A stretch of DNA of 10,000 nt from Eimeria necatrix (GCF_000499385.1 NW_013655311.1:1-10000); one strand, 5' to 3'; counted from the first letter of the stretch, positions 1 through 8,349 are shown. Numbers and translations are program-made. The notes: generated by a model not told the origin, from the letters alone.

Positions 1-84
1 AAACCCTAAACCCTAAACCCTAAACCCTAAACCCTAAACCCTAAACCCTAAACCCTAAACCCTAAACCCTAAACCCTAAACCCT
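1..84. repeat. Telomere-type array, 12 exact AAACCCT copies
   Basis: Twelve uninterrupted copies of AAACCCT begin at base 1. The CCCTAAA orientation reading into the window is what a left chromosome end would show. The same heptamer also occurs inside the window at six other places, so an internal (interstitial) array is equally possible. The next 66 bases or so are unique GC-rich sequence, and then a second, degenerate array starts. Confidence 0.97.
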
Positions 85-150
85 GGGTGCTCAGCTGCGC
101 ACTCGGGCTGCAGCGCTACGCGGCGTTGGCTCGCGCTGCGCTGCACGCCC

Positions 151-256
151 CAAACCTAAACCCCAAACCCTAAACCCTAAACCCTAAACCCCAAACCCTA
201 AACCCCAAACCGCAAACCCTAAACCTAAACCCTAAACCCTAAACCCTAAACCCTAG
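151..256. repeat. Degenerate telomere-type array
   Basis: CCCTAAA copies are mixed with variants such as CCCCAAA, CCGCAAA and a six-base CCTAAA. The array stops three bases beyond the GT of the predicted splice donor of the phosphatase gene (minus strand, GT at 260-259). On that strand it would therefore form the start of an intron. The divergence from the exact array at 1-84 suggests it is older or under less homogenisation. Confidence 0.93.
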
Positions 257-260
257 TCAC

Positions 261-548
261 CGGAAGTCGCCGCAGAGGTTCATGGCGTCGTGGTTGCCGA
301 GCAGCAGCAGCACTTTGCTGCCCTGCTGCTGCGCCTGCTGCTGCCACTGGCTGAAGAGCTCATAGAGAAGTTTGCCTTCGGGGCCTCTGTCCACAATGTC
401 TCCAGTCTGCAGCAAAAGTGTGCTGCTGCCAGCAGCCCATTTGCTGCTGCTGTCCACCACGCCCAGGGCCTGCAGCAGCAGCAGCGCGTTTGCTGCGTCT
501 CCGTGCAGGTCCCCCAGCGCCACGATCCGCCCCTCCCACTCCAGCTCC

Positions 549-589
<41 letters not shown>

Positions 590-709
590 AGGGTGCTGCT
601 GCTGCGCTGCTGCAGCAGCAGCACGCCCGCGCTCCCCGGCCAGCACTGCAGCAGCGGCTGCGGCCCACAGCCTCCACAACGCGCTCTGGCCCCGCATCGT
701 CCGCCGCCA

Positions 710-758
<49 letters not shown>

Positions 759-945
759 CAGCGTCGCGCGCGGGCAGGCGCTGGAGTCCGCGGAGGCGCG
801 CCGGAGTCTAGCGCGGCTGCAGAACCTGGAGGCCGCCAGCAGCAGCAGCTTTGCTGCAGCAGCAGAAGGTCTGGGGGCGCAGCAGCTGTCGGGGAAGCAG
901 CTTTGGCAGTTTGCTGCGGAAAAGAGAAACTGGAAGTGCAGAAGT

Positions 946-981
<36 letters not shown>

Positions 982-1081
982 CGGCGCGACCCCCAGCAGC
1001 AGCGCGGGCGCAGAGCTGCAGCAGCGCGACGAGCAGCGCAGCGCGCGCAAAGTCGACAGACAAACCGCAAAGAAGCAGCAA
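261..1081 (-). CDS. PPP-family metallophosphatase, Shewanella-like phosphatase type, N-terminal exon (partial)
   Basis: The exon encodes the first half of a calcineurin-like serine/threonine phosphatase catalytic domain. The three metal-binding PPP signatures appear in order: GDLHGD at residues 190-195, GDIVDRG at 227-233 and GNHD at 262-265. MNLCGDFR follows; a MN..GDFR segment after the third motif is, from memory, typical of the bacterial-like SHLP group, which apicomplexans possess. The third motif has Asp where most PPP enzymes have Glu. Residues 1-160 are low complexity (Leu, Ser and Ala runs), and an Ala run directly precedes the domain. Two starts are possible: Met1 (1081), or Met129 (697), which opens a signal-peptide-like segment MRGQSALWRLW followed by Ala. 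The exon ends at TTCCG|GTGACT, and a stop follows in frame at 261-259. The C-terminal half, including the later catalytic His residues, is missing from the window. ApaH-like phosphatase is the main alternative. Confidence 0.8.
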
Positions 1082-1185
1082 AAACGAAAAGGAAATTCAA
1101 AAAGAATATTTGTTGCGGAAAAAAATCCGAAAAAGGGCTTCGGGCAGCGCATGCGCGAGGGAAAGAAAGCCGGAGTGTCTGCTGG

Positions 1186-1992
1186 CTACGGCTGCGCAGC
1201 AGCCGCCGCGCGGGAGGCGCGGAAAGCTGCGGAAAAAAAGCGAAAGCGAGTTTTTTTTGAATAAATTTGAATTAATTTGAATTAATTTGTCAACTTAAAC
1301 AAACCTTGAAGAACTTCGGTGGTTATTGGGTTGGGAATCTGCAAAAGAGAGGCGTGGGGGCTGCGCAGGCGGGCGCTGCGGCTGCGGCGGCTGACGGACC
1401 ATTGCGTGGAGCGGCTCGAAGGCCGCGAAGACGAGATCTCTGTTTTAAAAAGGAAAAAGAAATGCATTTTGAATTTAATTTCCAGTTTTTGTTTTTGAAC
1501 TGCAACAAACACTCGCCGAATCCGGTTCTTGTGCACGTTGAGCAGCCGCTGCTTCTCCGCCGCGTAGTCTTCCTCGTCCAGCCGCCGCTCCGCTTCCTCG
1601 AGCTTAACCAGCGAATCTGCGTTTAGTTTTTTGCAAATAACATTTAAATTGAATAAATAATTCTTTTAAGTCGCCGATTAAGCGAAAGATTCACCCAAAG
1701 AGGCCAGCGTGTCCTGCGTGTCTTCCACTGGCGCCTGCAGTTCAAGTTCAAGTTTGCGGCCGCGAACTTGAATTGTTTCGCCGCACGTGAATTCGAATTT
1801 GAAAATCCGGAGCTCCCGTCAGCGCCGCGTTCAGCGCACTCGTGGCTCCCTGAGCATTTCGAGAAGCGGCAAATTCAAAATTAAATAAATTAAATAATTA
1901 AATAAATGAATTAATTAAAAGTTCCGATTCGAAATCCCGCAAGTTGAACTCAGTTTCAGTCTCACGGGCCCCAGCGGCAGGAACCCCGCGCG
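1186..1992 (-). CDS. Unrecognised multi-exon gene with short exons and a charged helical segment
   Basis: I do not recognise this gene. Seven short exons can be threaded on the minus strand with agreeing phases: 1966-1992 (RAGFLPLGP), 1787-1849 (GATSALNAALTG...), 1695-1734 (APVEDTQDTLASL), 1511-1616 (SLVKLEEAERRLDEEDY...), 1400-1439 (DLVFAAFEPLHAM), 1305-1338 (IPNPITTEVLQ) and 1186-1226 (AFRASRAAAAAQP, stop TAG). The best-supported join is 1695|1616, where the split codon gives Asp. The best acceptor is the long pyrimidine tract before 1226. The 1511-1616 exon is rich in Glu, Lys and Arg and should form an amphipathic helix or coiled coil. The gene lies in the same orientation as the phosphatase, whose Met1 is 105 bases downstream. 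The 5' end is not found; possible upstream exons lie in 2110-2450. The donor of the 1511-1616 exon could also be two bases earlier, after 1513. The middle exons are more certain than the outer ones. Confidence 0.45.
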
Positions 1993-2559
1993 CTCGCAGC
2001 CGACAAAAGCCGGAAAAAAGAAATAAATTGCAACAACTTCCACTCCGAAGAGCCCGCAGCTGCTGAGGAATTTCATTTTGTGCAAAAAAGTCCAAAAACG
2101 AGCCAAAAAGCAGCAGCAGAAGTGCAGAACTGAACAGCAGCGCGGGCGCGTTTGCTGCTGCAGCTGCGCAGCTTCGCGAGCTGCGCATACACCTGAAACG
2201 CCGCAGCAGCTGCTGCTGCCAGCTCTCCTCAGCAGCAGCAAATTGCGAAGCAATTCAGTTCTAAACTGGCAATTTATCTCAAATAGCAGCAGCAAAAGTC
2301 AATAAAGGGCATAGGCATTCCTATCTTCTCAAGAATCCCGTTGCTTCCCGCAGTTTCGTGGCTTCTTTCCGCTTCCCAAGCGGCTTGCTGCTGCTGCTGC
2401 AGCTTCCCGCTGCAGCTGCCTCGGCAGCTGCAGCAAAACGCCGCGCAAATTAACTGCATTTTAAAGACAAGTTCGAAAACTAAAGCCTTTTTGCTTTTCC
2501 CGCGGACTGGCTGGGCAAAAAGCCACACAAATTATTTGCTGCTGCAGACAAAAAGCCCC
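1993..2559. other. Spacer or undefined 5' exons of the neighbouring minus-strand gene
   Basis: No gene can be supported here with confidence. Minus-strand fragments with protein-like character occur: one around 2150-2230 reading AAAFQ before a CAG|GTGTAT donor, and one around 2300-2430 reading QQQQQAAWEAERSHE and GILEKIGMPMPF. Both could be upstream exons of the gene ending at 1186. Short CAG runs and AT-rich patches fill the rest. The stretch also contains the 3' flank of the large minus-strand gene that stops at 2560. Confidence 0.4.
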
Positions 2560-2648
2560 TCACTTCCACCTCTTCGGGGCTGCCTGGCCGGCCCTGGGGG
2601 CCTTTGCCCCTGCAGAGAGGCCCCGCTGCAGCACGTGCTGCGCAGTCC

Positions 2649-2693
<45 letters not shown>

Positions 2694-4401
2694 GCTCCCC
2701 GGCCACTCGCCGGGGAAACATGGTGCTGCTCCTTCGGGGTGTTTCCTGTGGCTTCTTCGCTGCTGCTTTTGCTGCTGCTGCTGCTGTTCCAGCTGCGCCC
2801 TTGGGCTGCGCTGCGCCCGCCCTAGCCGACTTTGCTGCTGCTGCTGCTGGCGCTGCTGCTGCTGCTGCTGGTGCTGCTGCTGCGCCCCCTCGCTGCTCTA
2901 CTGAGTGGCGCTTCTGCACAGGGGCCCCTGAGCTGCTGCTGTTGAACTCTTTGCTGCCAGCTAAACCCCCCCTAAGGGGGGCCCCCCTGCTGGACCCACC
3001 CCTCAGCAGCAAAGTTTGTGGGGCCTCTTTGCCTCTGCTGTGTTGCTGCTTCAAGAGACTAGCTCGAGTCGTTGCTGCTGCAGCAGCAGCAGGTGCTGCT
3101 GCTGCTGCTGCTGCTGCTGCGGGGGCCCCCCGCTTCTTCAGGGCCTCAGCTGCCGGCCTGCTGCTGCTCTTGGGGGCCCCCTCTGCGCCTCCCCCACTCC
3201 TCTTGGGGGCCCCCACGGGGGCCCCCCTCACCCCGGGGGCCCCTTGGTTTGCTGCTGCTCCCTTATGGGCTTCTTTTGCTGCTGCAGCAACGCCACTCTT
3301 AGGCCGAGCTGCTCCTCTGGGGGCCCCCAAGCCCTCAGGGGGCCCCCCCGCTGCTGCAGCTGGGGGCCCCTGTTCTTCAAGGGGGGCCCCCAGGGGGGCC
3401 CCATCATCAAAGGTTCTTTCTTTAGGGGCCCCCTTCTCTTCGGGGGCCCCCTTCTCTTCAGGGGCCTCGGGGGGCCCCCCTTCATCTTCAAGGGCCCCTT
3501 CTTCTTTAGGGGTCCCTTCTTTAGGGGCCCCTTCTTTGGGGGCCCCTTCTTTGGGGGCCCCTTCTTCTTTGGGGGCCCCTTCTTCTTTGGGGGCCCCTTC
3601 TTCTTTGGGGGCCCCTTCTTCTTTGGGGGCCCCCTCTTCTTTGGGGGCCCCTTCTTTAGGGGCCCCTTTCTCTTTGGGGGCCCCCTCCTCCTCAGGGGCC
3701 CCTTTCTCTTTGGGGGCCCCCTTCTCTTGGGGGGCCCCTTCATCCCCAGGGGCCCCCTCTTCTTGTGGGGCCCCTTTCTCTTGGGGGGCCCCCAGGGCCC
3801 CCTCCCTAGAGGCCCCAGCTGTGGGGGCCCCCTGGGCCCCCAGAAGGGTACTGGGGCCCCCAACTCCGGGGGCCCCCGGGGCCCCCTGCCAGGGGCCCCC
3901 AGCTGTGGGGGCCCCCTCCTTCTGGGGCCCCTCTTCCCCTTTGCAGATTTGCTGCAGCTCAGCAGCAGCTTCCTCTTTTAGTACCCCTTTAGAATCCTTA
4001 GGGGCCCCCCCTGTGCCCTCAGAGGGGCCCCCAGGGGCCCCAGGGGCCCCCCTCTTGGCCTCTTCAGGGGGGCCCCCCACGCCCCCTGCGGGGCCAGGGG
4101 GGCCCCCAGGGGCCCCCCTGGCCCCAGGAGGGGCCCCCACTGCAGCAGCAGCAGCAGCTGCATCTTGGGGGGCCCCCAGCTCCTCAAAAGCCGGCCTTTC
4201 CTCCCCAGGGGCCCCTCCTAGACCCTCCCTGGGGGGCCCCCCTCCCTGGACCCCCGGGGGCCCCTCCAGAGGGGCCCCCGGGGGCCCCCCAGCCTCTGCA
4301 GGGCCTTCCTGCCCTTCCCTAGGGGCCCCCCTGCTGCGCTGCTGCTCGGGGGGGCCCCCCCCGGGCTCCGCGGGGCCCCCCTGCTGGCGCTGCGGGGCCC
4401 C

Positions 4402-4444
<43 letters not shown>

Positions 4445-4763
4445 GGGGCCTCCGTGGAGGCTGTAGACTCTGCTGCTGCAGGGGCCTCTTCTGAACTCAT
4501 TTCTACCTGCGCACAACTCAAGCCCTCGCTCGGGGGGCCCCCAGCTTCCCCGGGGGGCCCCCCGGGGGGCCCCCCTGGGGGGCCCCCCGAGGAAGCTGGG
4601 GGCCCCTCCGGGGGGCCCCCCGAGGAAGCTGGGGGCCCCTCCTGGGGGCCCTCCAGCCATTCCTGGGGGGCCTCTTCTTCATCAGGGACCTCCTGGGGGG
4701 CCCCCAGGTCTTTGTACTGCAAAGGGGCTGCTGCGGGCTCCGCTGCTTCAGCTGCTGCTGCCT

Positions 4764-4794
<31 letters not shown>

Positions 4795-4801
4795 CTCTTC
4801 T

Positions 4802-4837
<36 letters not shown>

Positions 4838-4924
4838 CTGCTCGTAGGCGCAGTGTCTCGCGCCTTCGTCCCGCTCCGATCCCTTGGTGTCTCTACAGCT
4901 GGGACTGTTGCCTCTTCTGGTTTA

Positions 4925-4977
<53 letters not shown>

Positions 4978-5085
4978 AGGTTCTTCTGAGAAAGTCTCTC
5001 CCGTCAGCAGCCGCTTTAAGCCAGTTAGCCCAAATGTCATATACGAACTAAAAGTGCCCTCAGACTCCTGCTGCTGCTCCTGCTG

Positions 5086-5117
<32 letters not shown>

Positions 5118-5509
5118 TCCCCTGCTGCTGCTGCTTTCCCTGCTGCTGCTGCTGCTCCTGGGTGCGCTGCCGTTGCAGCTGCTGGGTAGCCTGCTGCTGC
5201 TGCTGCTGCAGCTGCTTCCGCTCCGCATGCTGCTGCCGCAGCGGCTGCTGTACTGCCTTTTTCTGCTCCGGACTCTGCTTCTGCTGCTCCTGCTGCTGCT
5301 GTTTCTGCTGCAGTATCTGCTGCTCTTGTTGCTGCTGTTTCTGCTGCTGCTTCTGCTGCTGCTTCTGCTGTTCCTGCTGTTTTTTATGCTGCTGCTTCTG
5401 CTGCTGTTGCTGCTGCTGCAGCTGCTGCTGCTGTTCCCTGCTTCCTTCACGCCCACACAGATGCAGCAGAAAAGGACGAGGAGGCAGATCCATGCACCTG
5501 CTGCTGCTG

Positions 5510-5541
<32 letters not shown>

Positions 5542-5841
5542 GTGCATACTACGTCAGACCTGCTGCTGCTGCTGCTGCGTGCATACTACGTCAGACCTGC
5601 TGCTGCTGCTGCTGCAGTGCATGTGGCTAGGACTTACCTTGCTGCTTCTTGAGCGCTGCTTCTTCCTGGGGCCTCTTGTCCTCAGCAGCAGCAGCAGCAG
5701 CAGCAGCAGGTGCTGCTGCTGCTGCTGCTGCAGCAGGTTCTTCTGCTGCTTCTGCTTCTTCTGTAGTTGTGGTGGAACCCACTGAAGCTGTTGAGTCTCT
5801 TTTGGCCCAGCTGTCGGCTGCTGCTTTTCTTGCTGCTACCT

Positions 5842-5877
<36 letters not shown>

Positions 5878-6084
5878 CTGCTGCAGCTGAAAAATAGGGA
5901 CACAGGTGCAGCAGCAAACAGTGAGCGGCGGACACAAAGGCTCCACAATCCAGAGTCTAGGGCTCACAGCTAGGGTTTAGGGTTTAGGGTTTAGGGTTTA
6001 GGGTTTAGGGTTCTCACTTTGTGGGGCCTCTGCTGCTACCTCTGCTGCTGGAGGTGCCTCCTCCGTGCTCTCCGTCTGCCCCAT
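2560..6084 (-). CDS. Large low-complexity protein with Gln-rich and Gly-Ala-Pro repeat regions, three exons
   Basis: Function unknown. Proposed exons are 6018-6084, 5638-5886 and 2560-5444. Donors are AAA|GTGAGA and AAG|GTAAGT; acceptors are TATTTTTCAG and GGGCGTGAAG. All junctions are phase 1 and the total is 3201 bases (1066 codons plus TGA). Order of regions: an acidic N-terminus (MGQTESTEEAPPAAE), Ala and Glu stretches, a Gln-rich charged segment likely to be coiled coil, and one unique patch (SSYMTFGLTGLKRLLTGETF, near 5050-4990). After these come Ala and Gln runs, GGPP and GPPEG repeats, an array of GAPKE/EEGAPK repeats, more Ala runs, and a Ser run before the basic tail ending KRWK. 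No membrane segment or catalytic motif is visible. The opposite strand is also open for about 3 kb, but it would encode Cys, Leu and Ser runs. The hydrophilic frame, splice phases and CAG orientation favour the minus strand. The N-terminus is uncertain because an open Gln frame continues upstream to about 6200. Confidence 0.7.
3500..3790 (-). repeat. Coding minisatellite, 15- and 18-base units (EGAPK / EEGAPK)
   Basis: Units of GGGGGCCCCTTCTTT (15 bases) and GGGGGCCCCTTCTTCTTT (18 bases), plus-strand sense, follow each other with few changes. They lie inside the third exon of the large minus-strand gene, where they read GAPKE and EEGAPK. Every unit length is a multiple of three, so unit gain or loss keeps the frame. 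The run is nearly exact between about 3530 and 3660 and more diverged to 3790. Confidence 0.9.
4535..4645 (-). repeat. GGPP-coding palindromic GC array
   Basis: Repeated blocks of six G followed by six C (GGGGGGCCCCCC), each its own reverse complement, are packed at short spacing. They encode Gly-Gly-Pro-Pro in the large minus-strand gene. A near-duplicate segment with GAGGAAGCTGGGGGCCCCTC appears twice, at about 4589 and 4620, showing a recent local duplication of roughly 31 bases. Confidence 0.85.
5541..5614. repeat. 37-base intronic tandem repeat, two copies
   Basis: The unit is CGTGCATACTACGTCAGACC followed by 17 bases of CTG repeat, present at 5541 and again at 5578 without a visible change. 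A decayed third copy (GTGCATGTGGC) follows at about 5617. A CTG run precedes the first copy. The repeat lies wholly inside the second intron of the large minus-strand gene (5445-5637). Confidence 0.9.
5971..6012. repeat. Telomere-type array inside the first intron of the large gene
   Basis: Six TTTAGGG copies are exact. On the minus (coding) strand the array begins four bases after the donor GT (6017-6016), so the intron opens as GTGAGAACCCTAAACCC. The intron is 131 bases (5887-6017). Confidence 0.95.
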
Positions 6085-6158
6085 CTGCTGCTGCTGCTTG
6101 TGTCTCCTCTGCTGCTGCTGCTGCTGTTGCTGCTGCTGCGGTTGCTGCTGCTGTTGCG

Positions 6159-6196
<38 letters not shown>

Positions 6197-6427
6197 GCGA
6201 CTGCGACACGGTGAACCCAAGCCTTTCAATGAACTGCTGCTGCTGTGTAGACTCCACAACAGCAGCAGCAATGACTCGCCAAGCAGCAACAGCAGCAAGA
6301 GTGGCAGCAGCAGCAGCAGCAGCAGCAGGAACAGTGGCTGCAGCTGCGGCTGCTGCGCGTGCACACGAAAGCAGCTCTGTCCCAAGGATCGGCGTTAACT
6401 GGTAGACATATACAGAAACGAGTGGAA

Positions 6428-6464
<37 letters not shown>

Positions 6465-6950
6465 CTGACCACCGGCAAGACCGCGATGCTGCTGCGCCAG
6501 CAGCTGCTGCTGCTTCTGCTGCTGCAGCTGTGTCAACGGCTGCGCAGCTGATTCTCACTTGAGGCTAACGTCTGGAAGCAGCAGCAGGGACTGCACAGAA
6601 GCAGCAGCAGCAACAGCTGCAGCAGCAGCAGCAGCAGCAGCAGCAGTCTCGATTGGACGCCCCAAGGAGATTGCAAACTGCGGTTAGGCTATCGCACTGA
6701 ACTGAAGCAGAGAAGCTGCCACATAATAAATAAATTGTAATAGTACTAATTTGGGCTAAATGTGTGCAAAAACAGCAGCAGCAGCAGCTGCTGCTGCTGC
6801 AGCAGCAGCAGCAATAGTAGCAGCAGCAGCAGCGTATTTGTGTGCAGACTAGCGGTTTCAGCAGCGCGCTTTGCGCGTCGAGCACTTGCAGAAGCTTTTT
6901 AATTGTTTATTATTTTAAAAATAAATAAAATGAAATAAATAATTGAAAAG
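6085..6950. other. CAG/CTG-rich spacer with a possible frame-shifted 5' coding extension
   Basis: No gene is certain here. On the minus strand an open stretch from 6536 has protein-like segments (LPLVSVYVYQLTPILG, and FIERLGFTVSQ near 6240-6200). It then enters the CAG run one frame away from the Gln frame that leads into MGQTESTEE. It could be the true N-terminus of the large gene if the CAG run holds an indel, or a separate or chance ORF. On the plus strand, 6570-6720 reads as a Gln-rich fragment (SRLDAPRRLQTAVRLSH before a stop), also unsupported. From 6720 on it is mostly AT-rich. Confidence 0.4.
6773..6812. repeat. CAG/CTG inverted repeat
   Basis: About five CAG units are followed directly by CTG units and then CAG again, so both halves can pair as a hairpin or cruciform. 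It lies in AT-rich spacer with no gene assigned. Confidence 0.8.
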
Positions 6951-7052
6951 ATGAGCGCAATTCGAGCAGCGTCCTTGCTGCGCGCTGTCCGTACACCCCA
7001 GAGGCGCCCCGAAGACACCGCGGCTCCCGCTGCGCATCTGGGATCCTTCTAG
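6951..7052 (+). CDS. Small ORF resembling a mitochondrial presequence (possible first exon)
   Basis: A 33-codon ORF starts at an ATG with A at position -3, right after AT-rich leader sequence. It reads MSAIRAASLLRAVRTPQRR and then an acidic and Ala-rich tail, with a stop at 7050-7052. An N-terminal stretch with regular Arg, Ala, Ser and Leu and no acidic residue for 20 positions is typical of mitochondrial targeting sequences. A possible donor (TCC|GTACAC) follows codon 13. No matching downstream exon was found. It may be a chance ORF. Confidence 0.2.
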   Translation: MSAIRAASLLRAVRTPQRRPEDTAAPAAHLGSF

Positions 7053-7206
7053 ATCAGCAGCAGCAGCAAATTCAATTTTAATTATTTTAATTTAAACATT
7101 TAATAAAATTAAAAAGAAACAAAAAGAGAAGAAAGCTGCGGCCCCGCAAATGCGGCACTCCGACATCTCCTGCTGCTGGAGCGCCCGCCGCCCTAGCAGC
7201 TTCGAG

Positions 7207-7252
7207 GTTTAGGGTTTAGGGTTTAGGGTTTAGGGTTTAGGGTTTAGGGTAG
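7207..7252. repeat. Telomere-type array, TTTAGGG orientation
   Basis: About six exact TTTAGGG copies lie between short GC-rich islands, roughly 165 bases upstream of the LRR gene start. The array begins with GAG|GTTTAG, which could act as a splice donor, and ends in GGGTAG, which could act as an acceptor. Confidence 0.93.
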
Positions 7253-7320
7253 AGATCGCTCTGGCGGTCTTCTCGGCGCAGCAGCATGCTAGCTGCGTGC
7301 ACTTGGCCGCAGAGTTCTAA

Positions 7321-7408
7321 GGTTTAGTGTTTAGGGTTTAGAGCTGCGGGCTTAGGGCATAGAGCCCAGAACAAGGGTTTAGGGTTTAGGGTTTAGGGTT
7401 TAGGGTTT
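7321..7408. repeat. Degenerate then exact telomere-type array abutting a start codon
   Basis: A decayed part (TTTAGTG, TTTAGAG and remnants) at 7321-7380 is followed by five exact TTTAGGG copies at 7374-7408. The proposed ATG of the LRR gene begins only six bases after the last copy. The array therefore forms the 5' UTR or immediate promoter if that start is right. Confidence 0.9.
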
Positions 7409-7414
7409 CCGGCA

Positions 7415-7531
7415 ATGGAGTCTTCCGGGGGAAAGTCGACGGTGACGTTTGCGCTTTCGGAGGAGGCCCCGAGGGCCAACCCGCCGGCAGCAGCAGCAGC
7501 AGCAGGAGCTGCTGCAGGCGCTGCAGAGACC

Positions 7532-7575
<44 letters not shown>

Positions 7576-7690
7576 GGAAGAAGAACCCGAAGCAAACCAC
7601 CAAGTTGTTGGGGTGGAAATGCTGTGTGCGGGGGCAGTGGAGGTACACCCCCCGCGGCGGCCTGTCTGTACACCTGACGCTGCAGCAACA

Positions 7691-7744
<54 letters not shown>

Positions 7745-8314
7745 GCAGTCACTGCAGCAGACTTCCCCAACGTTAAGGCCCTCGACCTCAGCAACCGCAA
7801 CCTCGTGCGGCTCAACAACTTAGAGACCTTTCGGAGTAAATTAAATTAAATTAAATTAAATTAAATTAAATTAAATTAAATTAAATTAAATTAAATTATT
7901 TAATTAAAATTAATTTGATTTAATTCAATCAAATTCATTAAACCAAACCAAACTCAACTATGGCATCAATTCGTGTCGAGCACGCCCCCCTGTAGCCAGC
8001 AGCTAAACCCTAAACCCTAAACCCTAAACCCTAAACCCTAAACCCTAAACCCTAGGACTTGCCGCTCGCCATTCCACGAATTAAGCGGCAGCAAATGGAA
8101 ATGGAGTTTTTGAAAGGCAGTGTACGTACACCCGAGCTTAGCAGCAGTGAGCGCCAAAGTCAAATTAATGAAAACTTTGAGAAAAAAGAAAAGAATTAAA
8201 TTGCTGCTGCAGCTGCAGCTGCTGCTGCAGCTGCTGCTGCTGCTGCAGCTGCTGCTATAGCTGCAGCAGCAAAGGTCACTTGGGGTCAAAAAGGCGTGCC
8301 CGAGCAGGCTCTCG

Positions 8315-8349
<35 letters not shown>

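Noticed and set aside
290..1280. Several plus-strand open frames opposite the phosphatase
   Set aside because: They are antisense to an exon with three PPP signatures and consist mainly of Ser, Cys, Leu and Ala runs.
5505..5620. CRISPR-like alternation of a repeat and spacers
   Set aside because: There are only two copies of a 37-base tandem unit with no unique spacers, in a eukaryotic intron.
2720..5785. Plus-strand open frame of about 1021 codons
   Set aside because: It reads as Cys, Leu, Ser and Ala runs complementary to the hydrophilic minus-strand protein. It is open because the GGGGCCCC and CTG repeats lack stops, and it crosses the well-formed minus-strand donor and acceptor sites.
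6565..6885. Minus-strand Cys-rich open frame
   Set aside because: It is a translation of CTG repeats (Cys runs) with no supporting motif or splice context.
7386..7818. Minus-strand open frames opposite exon 1 of the LRR gene
   Set aside because: They are Leu, Cys and Ala runs antisense to the exon; the NPKP ends are telomere-type repeat translated.
8056..8198. Open stretch DLPLAIPRIKRQQMEM... as an LRR gene exon
   Set aside because: The frame is protein-like, but phase 0 is needed while exon 1 ends in phase 1, and no LRR pattern is present.
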